The notes: generated by a model not told the origin, from the letters alone. DNA of 61,904 nt from JAADEM01 sp965371855 (GCA_965371855.1 CBDUZZ010000020.1:1-61904), one strand, 5' to 3'. Shown: positions 27,264 through 37,612, counted from the first letter of the stretch. Translations and numbers: made by a program.

Positions 27264-29522
27264 ATGAATCGAAAAAAAGGAATTCAGATTTGTTTTTTAT
27301 TGTTAATTATTCTCTTTAGTTCCTGCTCGCAGCAACCACTTTCCGTGTATGTTTCTCCAGCCGGAAACGACAATAACACAGGAACCGAACGGCAGCCGTT
27401 TAAAACCATCGAAAAAGCAAGAGATGCAGTACGCATTTTAAAAGATAAAAACCCGAATAAAAACATAACCGTTTTTTTGAGGGGAGGTGAATATCGAATT
27501 CAAAATACAATTGTTTTTACGCTTGACGATTCGGGCAATGCCAACCAGAAAATTACCTACAAAGCGTACCCCGGCGAAACTCCGGTAATTTGTTCAGATA
27601 TTCCGATTACAAAATGGAAAAAACTAACTGATACTCCCGATGAACTGTCTGAAGTTGCCAGAGGAAAAGTATGGGTTGCCGATGTTTCGTTTCTACGTAA
27701 AATTAAAGTGCAACAAATTCCGTCGCCAACAGTTGCAACACAGGAAGAAAACCAACAACTGTTTTATACTTTGTACAACGGAGATAAGCAATTGCAGCGG
27801 GCAAAGGGTGAATACTTTTCAGCATCAACAAAACTGTCAGGAGAAGATGATGATCAGACTGTTTTTTCGTTTCCTGAGGGAATCCTGAAAAACTGGCCGG
27901 ATATTTCCAATGCTGAACTGGCAATTATTCCGGTGCGCAGATGGATAAGCAATATTTTACCAATTAAAGATATTGATGAAAAATCAGGTATAGGGCATAC
28001 CACTGTTTCCGGAACATACTCTATTGCAAGATTAAGTGGAAATGTGGAAAATGTAATGGCAGTATTGGATGAGCCAGGCGAATGGATTCTCGATAATCGC
28101 ACTGACAAACTATACTACTGGGCGGAAGACGGGAAACCCGGAGACAAAATTGTCATTCCGGCTCTTACCGAACTTATCAGGGTTGAGGGTGGAATTAATT
28201 ACAAAGGAGAAACAGATATTCCTGTTCGAAATTTAACTTTTGAAGGACTTATGTTTACCCGCAGCGACCGGTTTCCCTGGCAAGGAATGACAGGTTGGGG
28301 AATGCAGCACGACTGGGAACGTTTCGACAGCCCTAGTGCCATGCTTCGTTTCAGGGGAAGTGAAAATTGTGAAGTGAAAGATTGCCATTTTACAACTGCA
28401 GGTTCTTCCGGTGTTCGGTTCGATTTGTATGCGCAAAACAATCGTGTTGAAGGCAATCATATTGAACACATTGGTGGTGTTGGCATATTGCTTGCCGGAT
28501 ACGGTCCGGGTACAAAATATGTAAATCGTAGTAATGTGGTTAAAAACAACAGTATTCATCACATTGGTGAACAGTATCATGGTTCGCCTGCTATTTTTGT
28601 ATGGCAAAGTGGCGAAAACCAGGTCTTAAATAACCTTGTTTACGATTTGCCTTATGCCGGTATTTGTGCAACCGGACGGATTGTTTGGGATACGCTCGGA
28701 GTTCAGGAATGTTCACAGACTATTCGCTGGCACGAAGTAGGAGGATTTGCTGCATCGCGTAAATTCAGAAGCCCCGAACATTTTTACAACAATGTGAGAA
28801 CCTGGTATCAGCGTGAACAATTTCTTCATACAAGAAATAATTTAATCAAGCACAACGATATCCACCATGTGATGAATACATGCGGAGATGGTAATTTTAT
28901 TTACATCTCAGGTGGTGGTGGTGGTAACGTGGTTGAAGAAAATTTTGTGCACGAGAGTTTAAGTGAGCACATGAACAATGCACTACGTTGCGATGACGAT
29001 CAGATGGAAACAACTTTTAAGCGGAACATTATTTATAAATCAGGAGGATATGCCGAAGGTTTTATGAGCAAAGGGAAAAATAATATAATTGGAAACCTGA
29101 TTGTGGATTTGAAAACAACAGGCAGGCACAGGGGCTATTTTAGGTTTCGGGACGGAATTATTGACGGGTCAGTTATCCAACGAAATGTCCTGTATTCCAG
29201 AGAGCCGGATCAAAATATTTTGCATGAAGGAGTTGAAAGTGGAGGGAACAAAGCACCTCTTTTACGATATACCAAAGCCGATTATAATGTCTATTTTTCG
29301 ACGGTTGATCCTGAGTGGGGAAACAAGCATATTCAAAAAGAAAGGCAAAACGGGATTGAGGAACACAGTATTGCTGCCGACCCGATGTTTGTTGATATTG
29401 AACATGGGAATTTCCAATTCAAAGATGGGTCTCCTGCCTTAAAGCTGGGTATTAGTCAACCCGTAAAGATAGAGGAGGTTGGGCCACAGGGGGAGTACCG
29501 CAACAAGTTTTATAATAATTAA
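27264..29522 (+). CDS. Right-handed parallel beta-helix lipoprotein, GH141-like (copy B)
   Basis: A lipoprotein (SSCSQQP, Cys about 21) of 752 residues, paralogous to the proteins at 9265 and 31767. It opens with VYVSPAGNDNNTGTERQPF, continues with FLRGGEYRIQ and TPVICSDIPITKWK, and has the shared block DWERFDSPSAMLRFRG followed by helix turns (GNHIEHIGGVGILLAGYGPG). It is closer to copy C than to copy A (both have GSPAIFVWQS and RIVWDT). GH141-type fucosidase activity is likely but not proven. It follows the three-domain esterase after 106 bases, the same esterase/beta-helix pairing as at 9265-13197 but in reverse order. Confidence 0.7.
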   Translation: MNRKKGIQICFLLLIILFSSCSQQPLSVYVSPAGNDNNTGTERQPFKTIEKARDAVRILKDKNPNKNITVFLRGGEYRIQNTIVFTLDDSGNANQKITYKAYPGETPVICSDIPITKWKKLTDTPDELSEVARGKVWVADVSFLRKIKVQQIPSPTVATQEENQQLFYTLYNGDKQLQRAKGEYFSASTKLSGEDDDQTVFSFPEGILKNWPDISNAELAIIPVRRWISNILPIKDIDEKSGIGHTTVSGTYSIARLSGNVENVMAVLDEPGEWILDNRTDKLYYWAEDGKPGDKIVIPALTELIRVEGGINYKGETDIPVRNLTFEGLMFTRSDRFPWQGMTGWGMQHDWERFDSPSAMLRFRGSENCEVKDCHFTTAGSSGVRFDLYAQNNRVEGNHIEHIGGVGILLAGYGPGTKYVNRSNVVKNNSIHHIGEQYHGSPAIFVWQSGENQVLNNLVYDLPYAGICATGRIVWDTLGVQECSQTIRWHEVGGFAASRKFRSPEHFYNNVRTWYQREQFLHTRNNLIKHNDIHHVMNTCGDGNFIYISGGGGGNVVEENFVHESLSEHMNNALRCDDDQMETTFKRNIIYKSGGYAEGFMSKGKNNIIGNLIVDLKTTGRHRGYFRFRDGIIDGSVIQRNVLYSREPDQNILHEGVESGGNKAPLLRYTKADYNVYFSTVDPEWGNKHIQKERQNGIEEHSIAADPMFVDIEHGNFQFKDGSPALKLGISQPVKIEEVGPQGEYRNKFYNN

Positions 29523-29893
29523 GGGTACTTCTTATAACTCATTAATAGCTAAAATATTTTTATGAGCAAAACGAAAATCATTCGCATTATTTGAATTAGT
29601 AATAGGGTGATTTTTATCAAAAAAAAGTTCTTAATTGATGATGTTTTCAGTTGTGTGGGCACTACATTATATACTATTTGAATAATATTAATTTAATTTT
29701 TCCAGATAAAATGAAACATTCATGATTGGATTTAAACACACAGGTGAGATGATTAAAATGGTCACGAATGCACTAATAAAGAGTTCTTATCTCTATAGGT
29801 ATTAGAAATGAAAACATTTGGAAATCTAATCCTTCTGTTAAATCAAACATCTAATTATAGTTTATAAAAGGTCAATAATAATTATTAGTAAAA
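29523..29893. other. 371-base AT-rich spacer
   Basis: No coding sequence is seen. It contains no strong hairpin and no clear promoter box by eye. The fragment ggtcacgaatgcactaata at about 29760-29778 resembles one arm of an intergenic inverted repeat that I remember from Bacteroidota genomes, but its partner arm is absent here. The length suggests a separate promoter for the GH29 copy B unit. Confidence 0.35.
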
Positions 29894-31711
29894 ATGAGAA
29901 ATAGTTTAATAAAAAGAGGATTAATACTGATTTTGATTTCTATAGTCAGTATGGGACAAGTATACTCGCAACAAAACGAGATATCAAAAGATGCACGTAT
30001 GCAATGGTGGAAAGATGCCCGCTTTGGTATGTTTATTCATTGGGGTGTTTACTCGGTGCCTGCCGGATCGTGGAAAGGAAAAAAGATTGCCGGGTTTGGG
30101 GAGTGGATTCAGCACAATGCTGAAATTCCTTCAAAAGAGTATCATCAATTAACAAAACAATTCAACCCGGTAAAATTTGATGCCAAAAAATATGTGAAGC
30201 TTGCTAAAGATGCAGGCATGAAATATATTACCATTACGGCTAAGCACCACGATGGATTTGCTATGTTTAAATCCGAAGCATCTGACTACAATATTGTAGA
30301 TGCCACCCCTTTTGACCGCGACCCTATAAAAGAGCTCGCCGATGAGTGCCACAAACAAGGGTTAAAAATATGTTTTTACTATTCGCAAGAGCAGGATTGG
30401 AATGAAGTGGGGGCAACAGGAAACGACTGGGACGATTATCAGCGAGAAGATAAATTTCAGGAGTACCTCGATACAAAAGTAAAACCTCAGTTAACAGAGT
30501 TATTGACAAATTATGGTGAAATTGGCGTGCTTTGGTTCGATACACCCAGCCGGATTAATTACGAGCAGGGAAGTGAATTAAAAGCTTTGGTTCGAAAACT
30601 GCAACCCGAATGTATTATCAGCGGACGGCTTGGTGGAGGTGTTGAAACCGATTATGCCACACCCGGCGATAATTCTGTGCCAGCCGGAACCATTCCCGGT
30701 TACTGGGAAGTGCCTGCAACTTTAAACGATACATGGGGTTTTAAAGCGCAGGATAGTGTTTGGAAATCGCCTGAGACAGTTGTTCCGCTTTTGTTTGATA
30801 TCGCAAGTAAAGGCGGTAATTATCTTTTAAATATCGGACCAACATCCCAAGGTGTTATCCCACAACCATCAGTAGATATTTTTCGTGAAGTAGGAAAATG
30901 GATGGAGAAAAATAATGAAGCCATTTATGCCACCAATGCATCGCCTTATAAAGCTGAGTTTCAGTGGGGAGGTATTACAACAAAAGGGCACAAAATGTAC
31001 CTCGGTTTTTCATCATGGCCAAAAGATGGTAAGTTTTCTCTCGATGGATTGATTACTGAAGTAAAAAAAGTTTACATGCTTACAGATCCGGTGCAAAAGG
31101 AGCTAACATTTAAGCAGACCTACATGGAACAGATTGCTCAAAACAGGCTGCAAATAAATCTGCCGCAAAAAGCAACTGACCCTTATGTTTCGGTTGTTGT
31201 GGTAGAATTGCTTGATTACCCGGTAGTGAGTGATATTCCCACTCAAAATGCTGATGGCAACATTATCATACCGGCTTGCAAAGGTATCCCGGTAAAAAAC
31301 AACAAACCTGTTACACTCAACCTACTTGGCCGTGGTGGTAGCATTTCGGGTTGGACAGATGATGAAATATCGTTAAACCTTGAGTTTAAAGTTGAGCAGC
31401 CCGGCTCATATAAACTCGACCTTATTACCAACGAAACAGGATGGTATATTGCAATAACATGGCAGGGCGGGCATATTATTGACGTGGTTTGCAACGGTCA
31501 GAAACAACAGGTTAAAATTACCCGCGACGAAGAGGAGTATAACCCAAAATCAATTTATTATAAAAAAATACACACCTATGGAAAGTCAATAACATTCGAT
31601 AAACCGGGGGTTTATACCATAAGTATTGATCCTGTTGATATTAAAGATGAAGATGTGATCAAGTATTTTAAAGGTTTCACCTTGAGTGGGATCCGTTTAA
31701 TTAAAGAGTAG
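29894..31711 (+). CDS. GH29 alpha-L-fucosidase (copy B)
   Basis: A retaining exo-alpha-L-fucosidase of 605 residues with signal peptide (about 1-26, ending YSQ). The barrel starts at MQWWKDARFGMFIHWGVYS; other family blocks are TITAKHHDGFAMFKS and the nucleophile strand VLWFDTP with Asp216, then GGNYLLNIGPTSQGVIP. The C-terminal part (about 440-605) is a beta-sandwich with LLGRGGSISGW and WQGGHIIDVVCNGQ, which may bind carbohydrate. It is very similar along its full length to the copy at 46834, clearly a duplication. It is followed after 55 bases by beta-helix copy C. Confidence 0.93.
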   Translation: MRNSLIKRGLILILISIVSMGQVYSQQNEISKDARMQWWKDARFGMFIHWGVYSVPAGSWKGKKIAGFGEWIQHNAEIPSKEYHQLTKQFNPVKFDAKKYVKLAKDAGMKYITITAKHHDGFAMFKSEASDYNIVDATPFDRDPIKELADECHKQGLKICFYYSQEQDWNEVGATGNDWDDYQREDKFQEYLDTKVKPQLTELLTNYGEIGVLWFDTPSRINYEQGSELKALVRKLQPECIISGRLGGGVETDYATPGDNSVPAGTIPGYWEVPATLNDTWGFKAQDSVWKSPETVVPLLFDIASKGGNYLLNIGPTSQGVIPQPSVDIFREVGKWMEKNNEAIYATNASPYKAEFQWGGITTKGHKMYLGFSSWPKDGKFSLDGLITEVKKVYMLTDPVQKELTFKQTYMEQIAQNRLQINLPQKATDPYVSVVVVELLDYPVVSDIPTQNADGNIIIPACKGIPVKNNKPVTLNLLGRGGSISGWTDDEISLNLEFKVEQPGSYKLDLITNETGWYIAITWQGGHIIDVVCNGQKQQVKITRDEEEYNPKSIYYKKIHTYGKSITFDKPGVYTISIDPVDIKDEDVIKYFKGFTLSGIRLIKE

Positions 31712-31766
31712 GGTTTTATGTTTTTGGCATAGAGAATTTTATTTTAATCAACTAAATAATAACAAA

Positions 31767-34034
31767 ATGTATAATAGGAAGATTAGTTTTTGTATCCGGA
31801 TTTTATCAATCTTAATGATAATGAGTGCTTGTACTTCTGTTCTGAAACCTGTTTATGTGTCTCCCGATGGTGACGATGCTAACCCCGGCACAAAGCAATT
31901 GCCATTTGCTACCATCGAAAAGGCGCGGTCTGAGGTGCGGAAACTAAAGGAAAATAATTCTGACGAAAATATAACTGTCAGTGTTCGGGGGGGCGAATAT
32001 CACATTCAGAATACCATTGTTTTTACAACAGACGATTCCGGCAACGAGGGGCAAAACATTATTTATGCCGCTTATCCGGGCGAAACCCCGGTATTTAGTT
32101 CAACAGTGCCTATAAAAAAATGGGATAAATTAAATGAATATCCTGAAGATTTGCCACAAGTTGCTAAAGGAAAAATTTGGGTTGCCGACATCTCCTTTAT
32201 TCGTGAAATAAAAAAAAGCCAGGCTTCTTCTCCATCTGTAGCTACGCAAACCAAACGGGCTCAACTGTTTTATACACTTTATGATTCTGACAAAATTTTA
32301 CAACGTGCAAAAGGCGAAACGTTTTCAATGCGCAAAACCCCACTGAACGATAGGTCGGATCACAATACCTTTATGTTTCCTGTTGGGGCAATACATAATT
32401 GGTCCGATTTGTATAATGCCGAATTAAATATTATCCCCCTTCGGAAATGGGTAAGTAATATTCTTCCAATTGCCGATATAGATGAAAAAAACGGGGTAGG
32501 GCACACCGCTGTTCCCGGCACTTATACATTAATAAAGCATTATGAGAATCCAAAAAATGGAGTGGGGCACATCGAAAATGTAATGGCTGTTTTAGATGAA
32601 CCCGGCGAATGGGTAATCGACAGTAAAAATAATATGCTCTATTTGTGGCCTGAAAACGGAAAACCTGGTGATAATATCTCCGCTCCGGTCCTTACTGAAC
32701 TTTTTCGGGTTGAAGGGGAGATTGATTACAAAGCAACAACTGATCAGCCTGTGAAAAATATTGTTTTCAGGGGGCTTACGTTTACCGGTGCCGACCGTTT
32801 CCTTTTTCAAGGGCAAACCGGTTGGGGAGTTCAGCACGACTGGGAGCGGTTTGATAGCCCTAGTGCAATGTTGCGTTTCAGGGGAAGTGAAAATTGCATA
32901 GTTCAGGATTGCCACTTTACAACTGCCGCATCTTCCGGTTTGCGATTTGATTTGTACAGTAAGAATAATCGTGTGGAAGGTAACCATATTGAACATCTCG
33001 GTGGAGTTGGGATTCTGCTTGCTGGTTATGGACCGGGAACAAAAGATGTGAATAATCATAATACGATTGTAAATAACAGCATCCATCATATTGGAGAAAT
33101 GTATCATGGCTCACCAGCGATTTTTGTTTGGCAAAGCAGTAAAAACTGCGTGGTCAATAATTTAATCAGCCATGTTCCTTACACCGGGATCTGTATTACA
33201 GGTCGCATTGTTTGGGATACAGAGGGAGCCCAGGAGTGTTCAAATACCATTCGTTGGCACGAGGTAGGTGGCAAAAGCAGCATTGTCAGGTATGCCGAAA
33301 GGGCTTCTACATGGCATCAGCGAGAAAAGTTCTTGCACAGTAGGAATAACCGTATTTCACGAAACGACATTAATCATATAATGGAGATTTGTGGAGATGG
33401 AAATGCCATTTATATTTCCGGTGCCGGAGGCGGAAACCAGATTATTGAAAACTATTGTCACCATTCTCCAAGTTATCGTACAAATAGTGCCATTCGCTGC
33501 GATGATGATCAGGAAGAGACAACTATTAAACGAAATATTATTTACCGCATAGGCGGAAATGCTGAAGGCCTGATGATAAAAGGGAAAAATGATATGTTAG
33601 AAAACCTGATGGTTGATTTGCAAATAGTTAATGGTCATAGAGGTATGTTGAGATTTTACAATGGGATCGTTGATGGTTCCATTGTACAGCGAAATATTTT
33701 TTATTCTAAAACAAAAGGGCAAAATGCATTTCGTAAGGGCAATACGAACAAAGACGGATATGCCCCCGATTTGGAAAGAACCGAAGCCGACCACAACATC
33801 TACTTTTCTACTGTAGACCCGGAATGGGGAAACAAGCACCTTGAGCATTATCAGAAACTTGAAGTTGAGATGCACAGCATTGCTGCCGACCCAATGTTTG
33901 TAGATATCGAAAATGAGAATTTCCAGTTTAAAACAGAATCGCCTGCTTTGAAAATGGGTTTTGAACAACCCATAAAAGTTGAATTGACAGGACCTCAGGG
34001 AGATTATCGGAAAGAGTTTTATGAGAATAAATAA
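31767..34034 (+). CDS. Right-handed parallel beta-helix lipoprotein, GH141-like (copy C)
   Basis: A lipoprotein (MSACTSV, Cys about 22) of 755 residues. It begins VYVSPDGDDANPGTKQLPF and carries SVRGGEYHIQ, TPVFSSTVPIKKWD, the shared DWERFDSPSAMLRFRG and the helix-turn series GNHIEHLGGVGILLAGYGPG and NTIVNNSIHHIGE. Compared with copies A and B it has a short insert in the first third (KHYENPKNGVGHIENV). Function as for copies A and B. It is encoded directly after a GH29 fucosidase and 21 bases before a sulfatase gene, so all three probably act in sequence on fucosyl side chains. Confidence 0.7.
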   Translation: MYNRKISFCIRILSILMIMSACTSVLKPVYVSPDGDDANPGTKQLPFATIEKARSEVRKLKENNSDENITVSVRGGEYHIQNTIVFTTDDSGNEGQNIIYAAYPGETPVFSSTVPIKKWDKLNEYPEDLPQVAKGKIWVADISFIREIKKSQASSPSVATQTKRAQLFYTLYDSDKILQRAKGETFSMRKTPLNDRSDHNTFMFPVGAIHNWSDLYNAELNIIPLRKWVSNILPIADIDEKNGVGHTAVPGTYTLIKHYENPKNGVGHIENVMAVLDEPGEWVIDSKNNMLYLWPENGKPGDNISAPVLTELFRVEGEIDYKATTDQPVKNIVFRGLTFTGADRFLFQGQTGWGVQHDWERFDSPSAMLRFRGSENCIVQDCHFTTAASSGLRFDLYSKNNRVEGNHIEHLGGVGILLAGYGPGTKDVNNHNTIVNNSIHHIGEMYHGSPAIFVWQSSKNCVVNNLISHVPYTGICITGRIVWDTEGAQECSNTIRWHEVGGKSSIVRYAERASTWHQREKFLHSRNNRISRNDINHIMEICGDGNAIYISGAGGGNQIIENYCHHSPSYRTNSAIRCDDDQEETTIKRNIIYRIGGNAEGLMIKGKNDMLENLMVDLQIVNGHRGMLRFYNGIVDGSIVQRNIFYSKTKGQNAFRKGNTNKDGYAPDLERTEADHNIYFSTVDPEWGNKHLEHYQKLEVEMHSIAADPMFVDIENENFQFKTESPALKMGFEQPIKVELTGPQGDYRKEFYENK

Positions 34035-34055
34035 TAAACTATAATAGTTGAAATA

Positions 34056-35516
34056 ATGAAAGCAAAAGTAGTATCAGTATTATTATCAGCTTTTTTGCTG
34101 GTTTTAACAAGTGTTTATTTTTCAGGATGTACAGAAAAATCATTGAGTACACAGAAGCCAAATATCATCTTTATTTTTGCCGATGACCAATGTTATCAAA
34201 CAATACATGCTTTAGGTAATAAAGAGATTATTACGCCTGCATTAGATAAACTTGTTCAAGAAGGGGTGACATTTTCTCATGCATATAATATGGGAACATG
34301 GACTCCGGCTGTATGTGTTGCGAGTCGTACTATGATGAATACCGGTCGCTCTGTTTGGCGTGCACATAAAATTAAGAAAGAAGGATCGGCAGTTGTTGAA
34401 AATGGCGAAATGTGGGGCAACCTGATGCAAAAAGCTGGATATACCACATACATGACAGGAAAGTGGCATCTAAAGATAGCCAATCCCGAACAATGTTTTA
34501 ATAATGTTGTGCATGAGCGTCCAGGTATGCCTAACCAAACAAAGAGTGGCTACAACCGCCCATTAAATGAGAACGATACAACATGGCTGCCATGGCATAA
34601 AAAATACGATGGTTTTTGGAGAGGAGGAAAACATTGGAGCGAAGTACTAAAAGATGATGCTCTTGCTTTTATTGATTCGGCATCGGTTAAGGATGAACCA
34701 TTTTTTATGTACCTCGCATTTAATGCACCTCACGATCCACGCCAATCACCAAAGAAATTTGTTGATATGTACCCACTTGAAAATATTGCTGTTCCTGAAA
34801 CATTTTTGCCATTTTATCCTGATAAAGAAAAGATTGGTTGTGGCGAGAAATTACGCGATGAGAGTTTAGCACCATTTCCCAGAACAGAATATGCAGTGAA
34901 AGTGAACCGTCAGGAGTATTATGCAATTATTACTCACATGGATTATCAGATTAGTCAGATTTTAGAAGCTGTTAAAAAAAGTGGGAAAGCTGATAATACT
35001 TATATCTTTTTCTCTGCCGACCATGGGCTCGCTGTTGGCAACCATGGCTTAATGGGTAAGCAAAACATGTACGATCACAGTATTCGTCCGCCAATGATTG
35101 TGATTGGTCCTGATATTCCAAAAAACAAAAAAGTAGATGCTGATGTGTATTTACAGGATATAATGGCAACAACCTTGGAACTTGCCGGTATTGAGAAGCC
35201 TGAATATGTTGAGTTCAGTAGTTTTCTTTCGCTTGCAAAAGGTAACCAAACTAAAAGTAATTACGATGCAATATATGGTTGCTATACCACTAAGCAGCGT
35301 ATGATTAGAAAAGAAGGATTTAAATTAGTGGCATATCCCGAAGCTGATAAAGTTTTGTTGTTTGATTTACTGAAAGACCCATTGGAAATGAATGATTTGG
35401 CAAATAGTGATAAGTTCACAGCAAAGAAAAAACAACTCTTTGATGACTTGTTGAAACTACAGGCTGATATGGGTGATGAACTTGATTTAAAATCATTATA
35501 CAATATAATTTTTTGA
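34056..35516 (+). CDS. Type I (S1) sulfatase, lipoprotein
   Basis: Formylglycine-dependent sulfatase that hydrolyses sulfate esters from the glycan. It has a lipobox (FSGCTEK, Cys about 25) and a metal-binding start IIFIFADDQCYQT. The maturation motif is CVASR (Cys87 to Arg91), the form with Ala in place of the commoner Pro, within TWTPAVCVASRTMMNTGR. Further motifs are MTGKWHLK, FNAPHDPRQSPKKF and FSADHGLAVGNHGLMGK. At 486 residues it is normal. Cys87 must be oxidised by a maturase (anSME or FGE) not encoded here. It is divergent from the three sulfatases at 54-60 kb and so probably acts at a different sulfate position. Confidence 0.93.
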   Translation: MKAKVVSVLLSAFLLVLTSVYFSGCTEKSLSTQKPNIIFIFADDQCYQTIHALGNKEIITPALDKLVQEGVTFSHAYNMGTWTPAVCVASRTMMNTGRSVWRAHKIKKEGSAVVENGEMWGNLMQKAGYTTYMTGKWHLKIANPEQCFNNVVHERPGMPNQTKSGYNRPLNENDTTWLPWHKKYDGFWRGGKHWSEVLKDDALAFIDSASVKDEPFFMYLAFNAPHDPRQSPKKFVDMYPLENIAVPETFLPFYPDKEKIGCGEKLRDESLAPFPRTEYAVKVNRQEYYAIITHMDYQISQILEAVKKSGKADNTYIFFSADHGLAVGNHGLMGKQNMYDHSIRPPMIVIGPDIPKNKKVDADVYLQDIMATTLELAGIEKPEYVEFSSFLSLAKGNQTKSNYDAIYGCYTTKQRMIRKEGFKLVAYPEADKVLLFDLLKDPLEMNDLANSDKFTAKKKQLFDDLLKLQADMGDELDLKSLYNIIF

Positions 35517-35541
35517 GTTTAAAACCAAAAAATAATTATTT

Positions 35542-35801
35542 ATTTTAAATTAAAGATAATGAATTTCAGATTGAAAATAATTATAGAAATGAAATATTTA
35601 AAGATTATCCTACTGAGCTTTATGCTCCTTTGCACGGGTACTTTATTTGCCCAAAATTACTATGTCAATCTTACGGCAAACGGGGGGAAGACAGTTGTTT
35701 ATGCAGAACCTGGTGACGAAATAACTTTTGAAATTTCTGAAAACATCCCGGGGCCCACTACGAGAAATGTCTTTTTTTTGGATTACGTAAATATTAATTG
35801 G
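35542..35801 (+). repeat. 260-bp repeat, copy 1 (5' end class A of the lyase genes)
   Basis: Nearly identical to 39335-39594, with only a few differences and no length change. It covers 17 bases of upstream sequence, the signal peptide and the first beta domain up to ATTAATTGG. The sharp drop in similarity after it indicates recent duplication or gene conversion of the 5' module. Confidence 0.9.
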
Positions 35802-37463
35802 AAAAATGGTCATAAGTGGATTGCAACTCCCGGTATTCATTATGTTCGCCGTTATATTCGTTGGAAAGAAAATACACCTCTTTCTCAAATTGATGACGAA
35901 GATTCTACGCAAAATTTCATGCAAAAATGGGTTATTATCATTGTAGGAGGAGCTGAATCTGAGAATTCTTTTCGCCATCCTGGTTTAATGGTAACCTCAA
36001 GTGGACTTGAGCAAATTCAAAAAAATATTCTCATTGATGGACACCCTATGAAAGCGGCCTGGACTTCATTTAAAAAATATACAGACAGAAAATGGCTTGA
36101 TCGTCAGTCTCATGCGATGGATACGCTTAACATGATAAAGAATAATCGTGCCGATCGAAAGGAATGGGGCAAGGATGGGAAGGCAATTTTTGCCAACGCA
36201 CTTTGCTGGGCAATAAGTGGAGACCAAAAATATGCAAATACAGCAATTAATATTCTTAACGATTGGGCGTCAGTAAATGTATCACTCATGGCGACTTGGA
36301 TTGGTCAGAATCCTTACCTTCATACCACTCATGCGTACGGTGATTGGCTCGAAGCTGTAGAACTTCTAAAATATTATAAAGGGCATGGTGGATCTAAATG
36401 GAGTAAAGAAGATGTTACTAATTTTGATAAATATATGCGTGAAGTTCTGGCTCCAATGACAATAGGATGGGGAGGACATGGTAACGGTGTTTGGGATGGT
36501 CAAAATCAAAATTTAAATGTATATAAGGCACGCATGATGTCTGGAATTTATCTCAATGATAAAGGCATGTTTGATGCAGCATCTTACCTTATGTTTGAAA
36601 AAAAAAGATCCTATGCAGAAAACATGGCTGTTCACGGGAAAAATAGTATTACTTACGTTGAACAATCTATCGGTTCTGTTAACCACCCGGGAGAACTGAT
36701 GGAAATTAACAGAGGAAGCCAAACTAAAGCAGATTTTGGACATATGTTGATGTGTGTGACTACCATTCATCAGATGGCGGAACTTCTATCACATCAGCAA
36801 GGATATGTTGATGAGTATAATTTTTACGAATTAAAAATTGATGATTCACCAACCCCTCGATTAGTACATATGATTGATTGGCTTACAAAAATGGCAATTA
36901 TAGGAGGCCCTTATGTTAAAGCGGATTTTAATGGAGAAAGCGGAGAGATTGTTTCTGCAAATTCTGCTACGGGGGCAGTAAGAAGTAAATACAAAGACAC
37001 ACAAAAAGTTCGCGGCAGAACAGATAAGCATACTTCAAAAATACAACAAATGTATAATTGGTATCATTATGTTCTTAAAGATAAATATGCACTTCCTCAA
37101 GAGTACAAACAAGAAGCGTTAAATGGCAGAGGAAGTACTATTGATATTTTACTCCATGCTAGATTGAATGATGGTTGGGTTTCGCCAGATACTATAAAGC
37201 AAATAATTAATTCTTCTGTGGATGTTTTTGCTGAAAATCATCTTAAAATTTACCCCAACCCAACCTCAAGCATAATCAATGTAACAGGTGAAGATATGGA
37301 CAAAGTAACGGTGTTTAATATGCATGGTGAAATAGTAAAAACTTATTTACCAGGTAATAACAATCATTTAGAAATAAATCTAATTAACCAACCAACAGGT
37401 ATTTATTTTATTAAAATACTGTCGGGAGATAAGGGAGTTGTTAAGAAAATAATTAAAAAATAA
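35559..37463 (+). CDS. Alginate-lyase-superfamily protein with type IX sorting domain (lyase 1)
   Basis: Probably a polysaccharide lyase of the (alpha/alpha)-toroid Alginate_lyase superfamily (PL5/PL38-like), cutting at uronic acid residues by beta-elimination. The order is signal peptide (a start at MKYLKIILLSFM, residue 11, is also possible), a small beta domain (about 32-120), a helical catalytic domain (about 130-540) with GDQKYANTAINILNDWA, GGHGNGVWDGQNQNLN (Gln315-Gln317) and YVEQSIGSVNHPGELMEINR, then a C-terminal sorting domain from IYPNP (564-568) to VVKKIIKK. The sorting domain means export by the type IX system to the surface or medium. The PL5 catalytic Asn-Asn-His motif is not evident, so exact family and substrate are open. 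Confidence 0.8.
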   Translation: MNFRLKIIIEMKYLKIILLSFMLLCTGTLFAQNYYVNLTANGGKTVVYAEPGDEITFEISENIPGPTTRNVFFLDYVNINWKNGHKWIATPGIHYVRRYIRWKENTPLSQIDDEDSTQNFMQKWVIIIVGGAESENSFRHPGLMVTSSGLEQIQKNILIDGHPMKAAWTSFKKYTDRKWLDRQSHAMDTLNMIKNNRADRKEWGKDGKAIFANALCWAISGDQKYANTAINILNDWASVNVSLMATWIGQNPYLHTTHAYGDWLEAVELLKYYKGHGGSKWSKEDVTNFDKYMREVLAPMTIGWGGHGNGVWDGQNQNLNVYKARMMSGIYLNDKGMFDAASYLMFEKKRSYAENMAVHGKNSITYVEQSIGSVNHPGELMEINRGSQTKADFGHMLMCVTTIHQMAELLSHQQGYVDEYNFYELKIDDSPTPRLVHMIDWLTKMAIIGGPYVKADFNGESGEIVSANSATGAVRSKYKDTQKVRGRTDKHTSKIQQMYNWYHYVLKDKYALPQEYKQEALNGRGSTIDILLHARLNDGWVSPDTIKQIINSSVDVFAENHLKIYPNPTSSIINVTGEDMDKVTVFNMHGEIVKTYLPGNNNHLEINLINQPTGIYFIKILSGDKGVVKKIIKK

Positions 37464-37473
37464 TATATGTTTA
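37402..37473 (+). repeat. 72-bp repeat, copy 1 (3' end class X)
   Basis: Identical to 41462-41533. It encodes the last residues of the sorting domain (ILSGDKGVVKKIIKK) plus 10 bases after the stop. It shows that lyases 1 and 3 share both ends. Confidence 0.9.
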
Positions 37474-37480
37474 AAAAATT

Positions 37481-37612
37481 AATGGTTCGTTAAACTTTCC
37501 AAAAGTTTTGTTTTTAAAAAGCTATCTACCTGACAATCAAAAGATAAGGATTTACCCACAACTTCCGTAAAGTTCTTAAATTCAATGACTTACGAAAATG
37601 TAACGAACTATT
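37481..37612. repeat. Possible small non-autonomous element with 12-bp inverted ends
   Basis: aatggttcgtta (37481-37492) and taacgaactatt (37601-37612) are inverted copies differing at one base and enclose about 108 AT-rich bases without coding potential, in the spacer between lyases 1 and 2. No clear target-site duplication is visible. It could be a decayed miniature element, or chance in AT-rich DNA. Confidence 0.35.
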
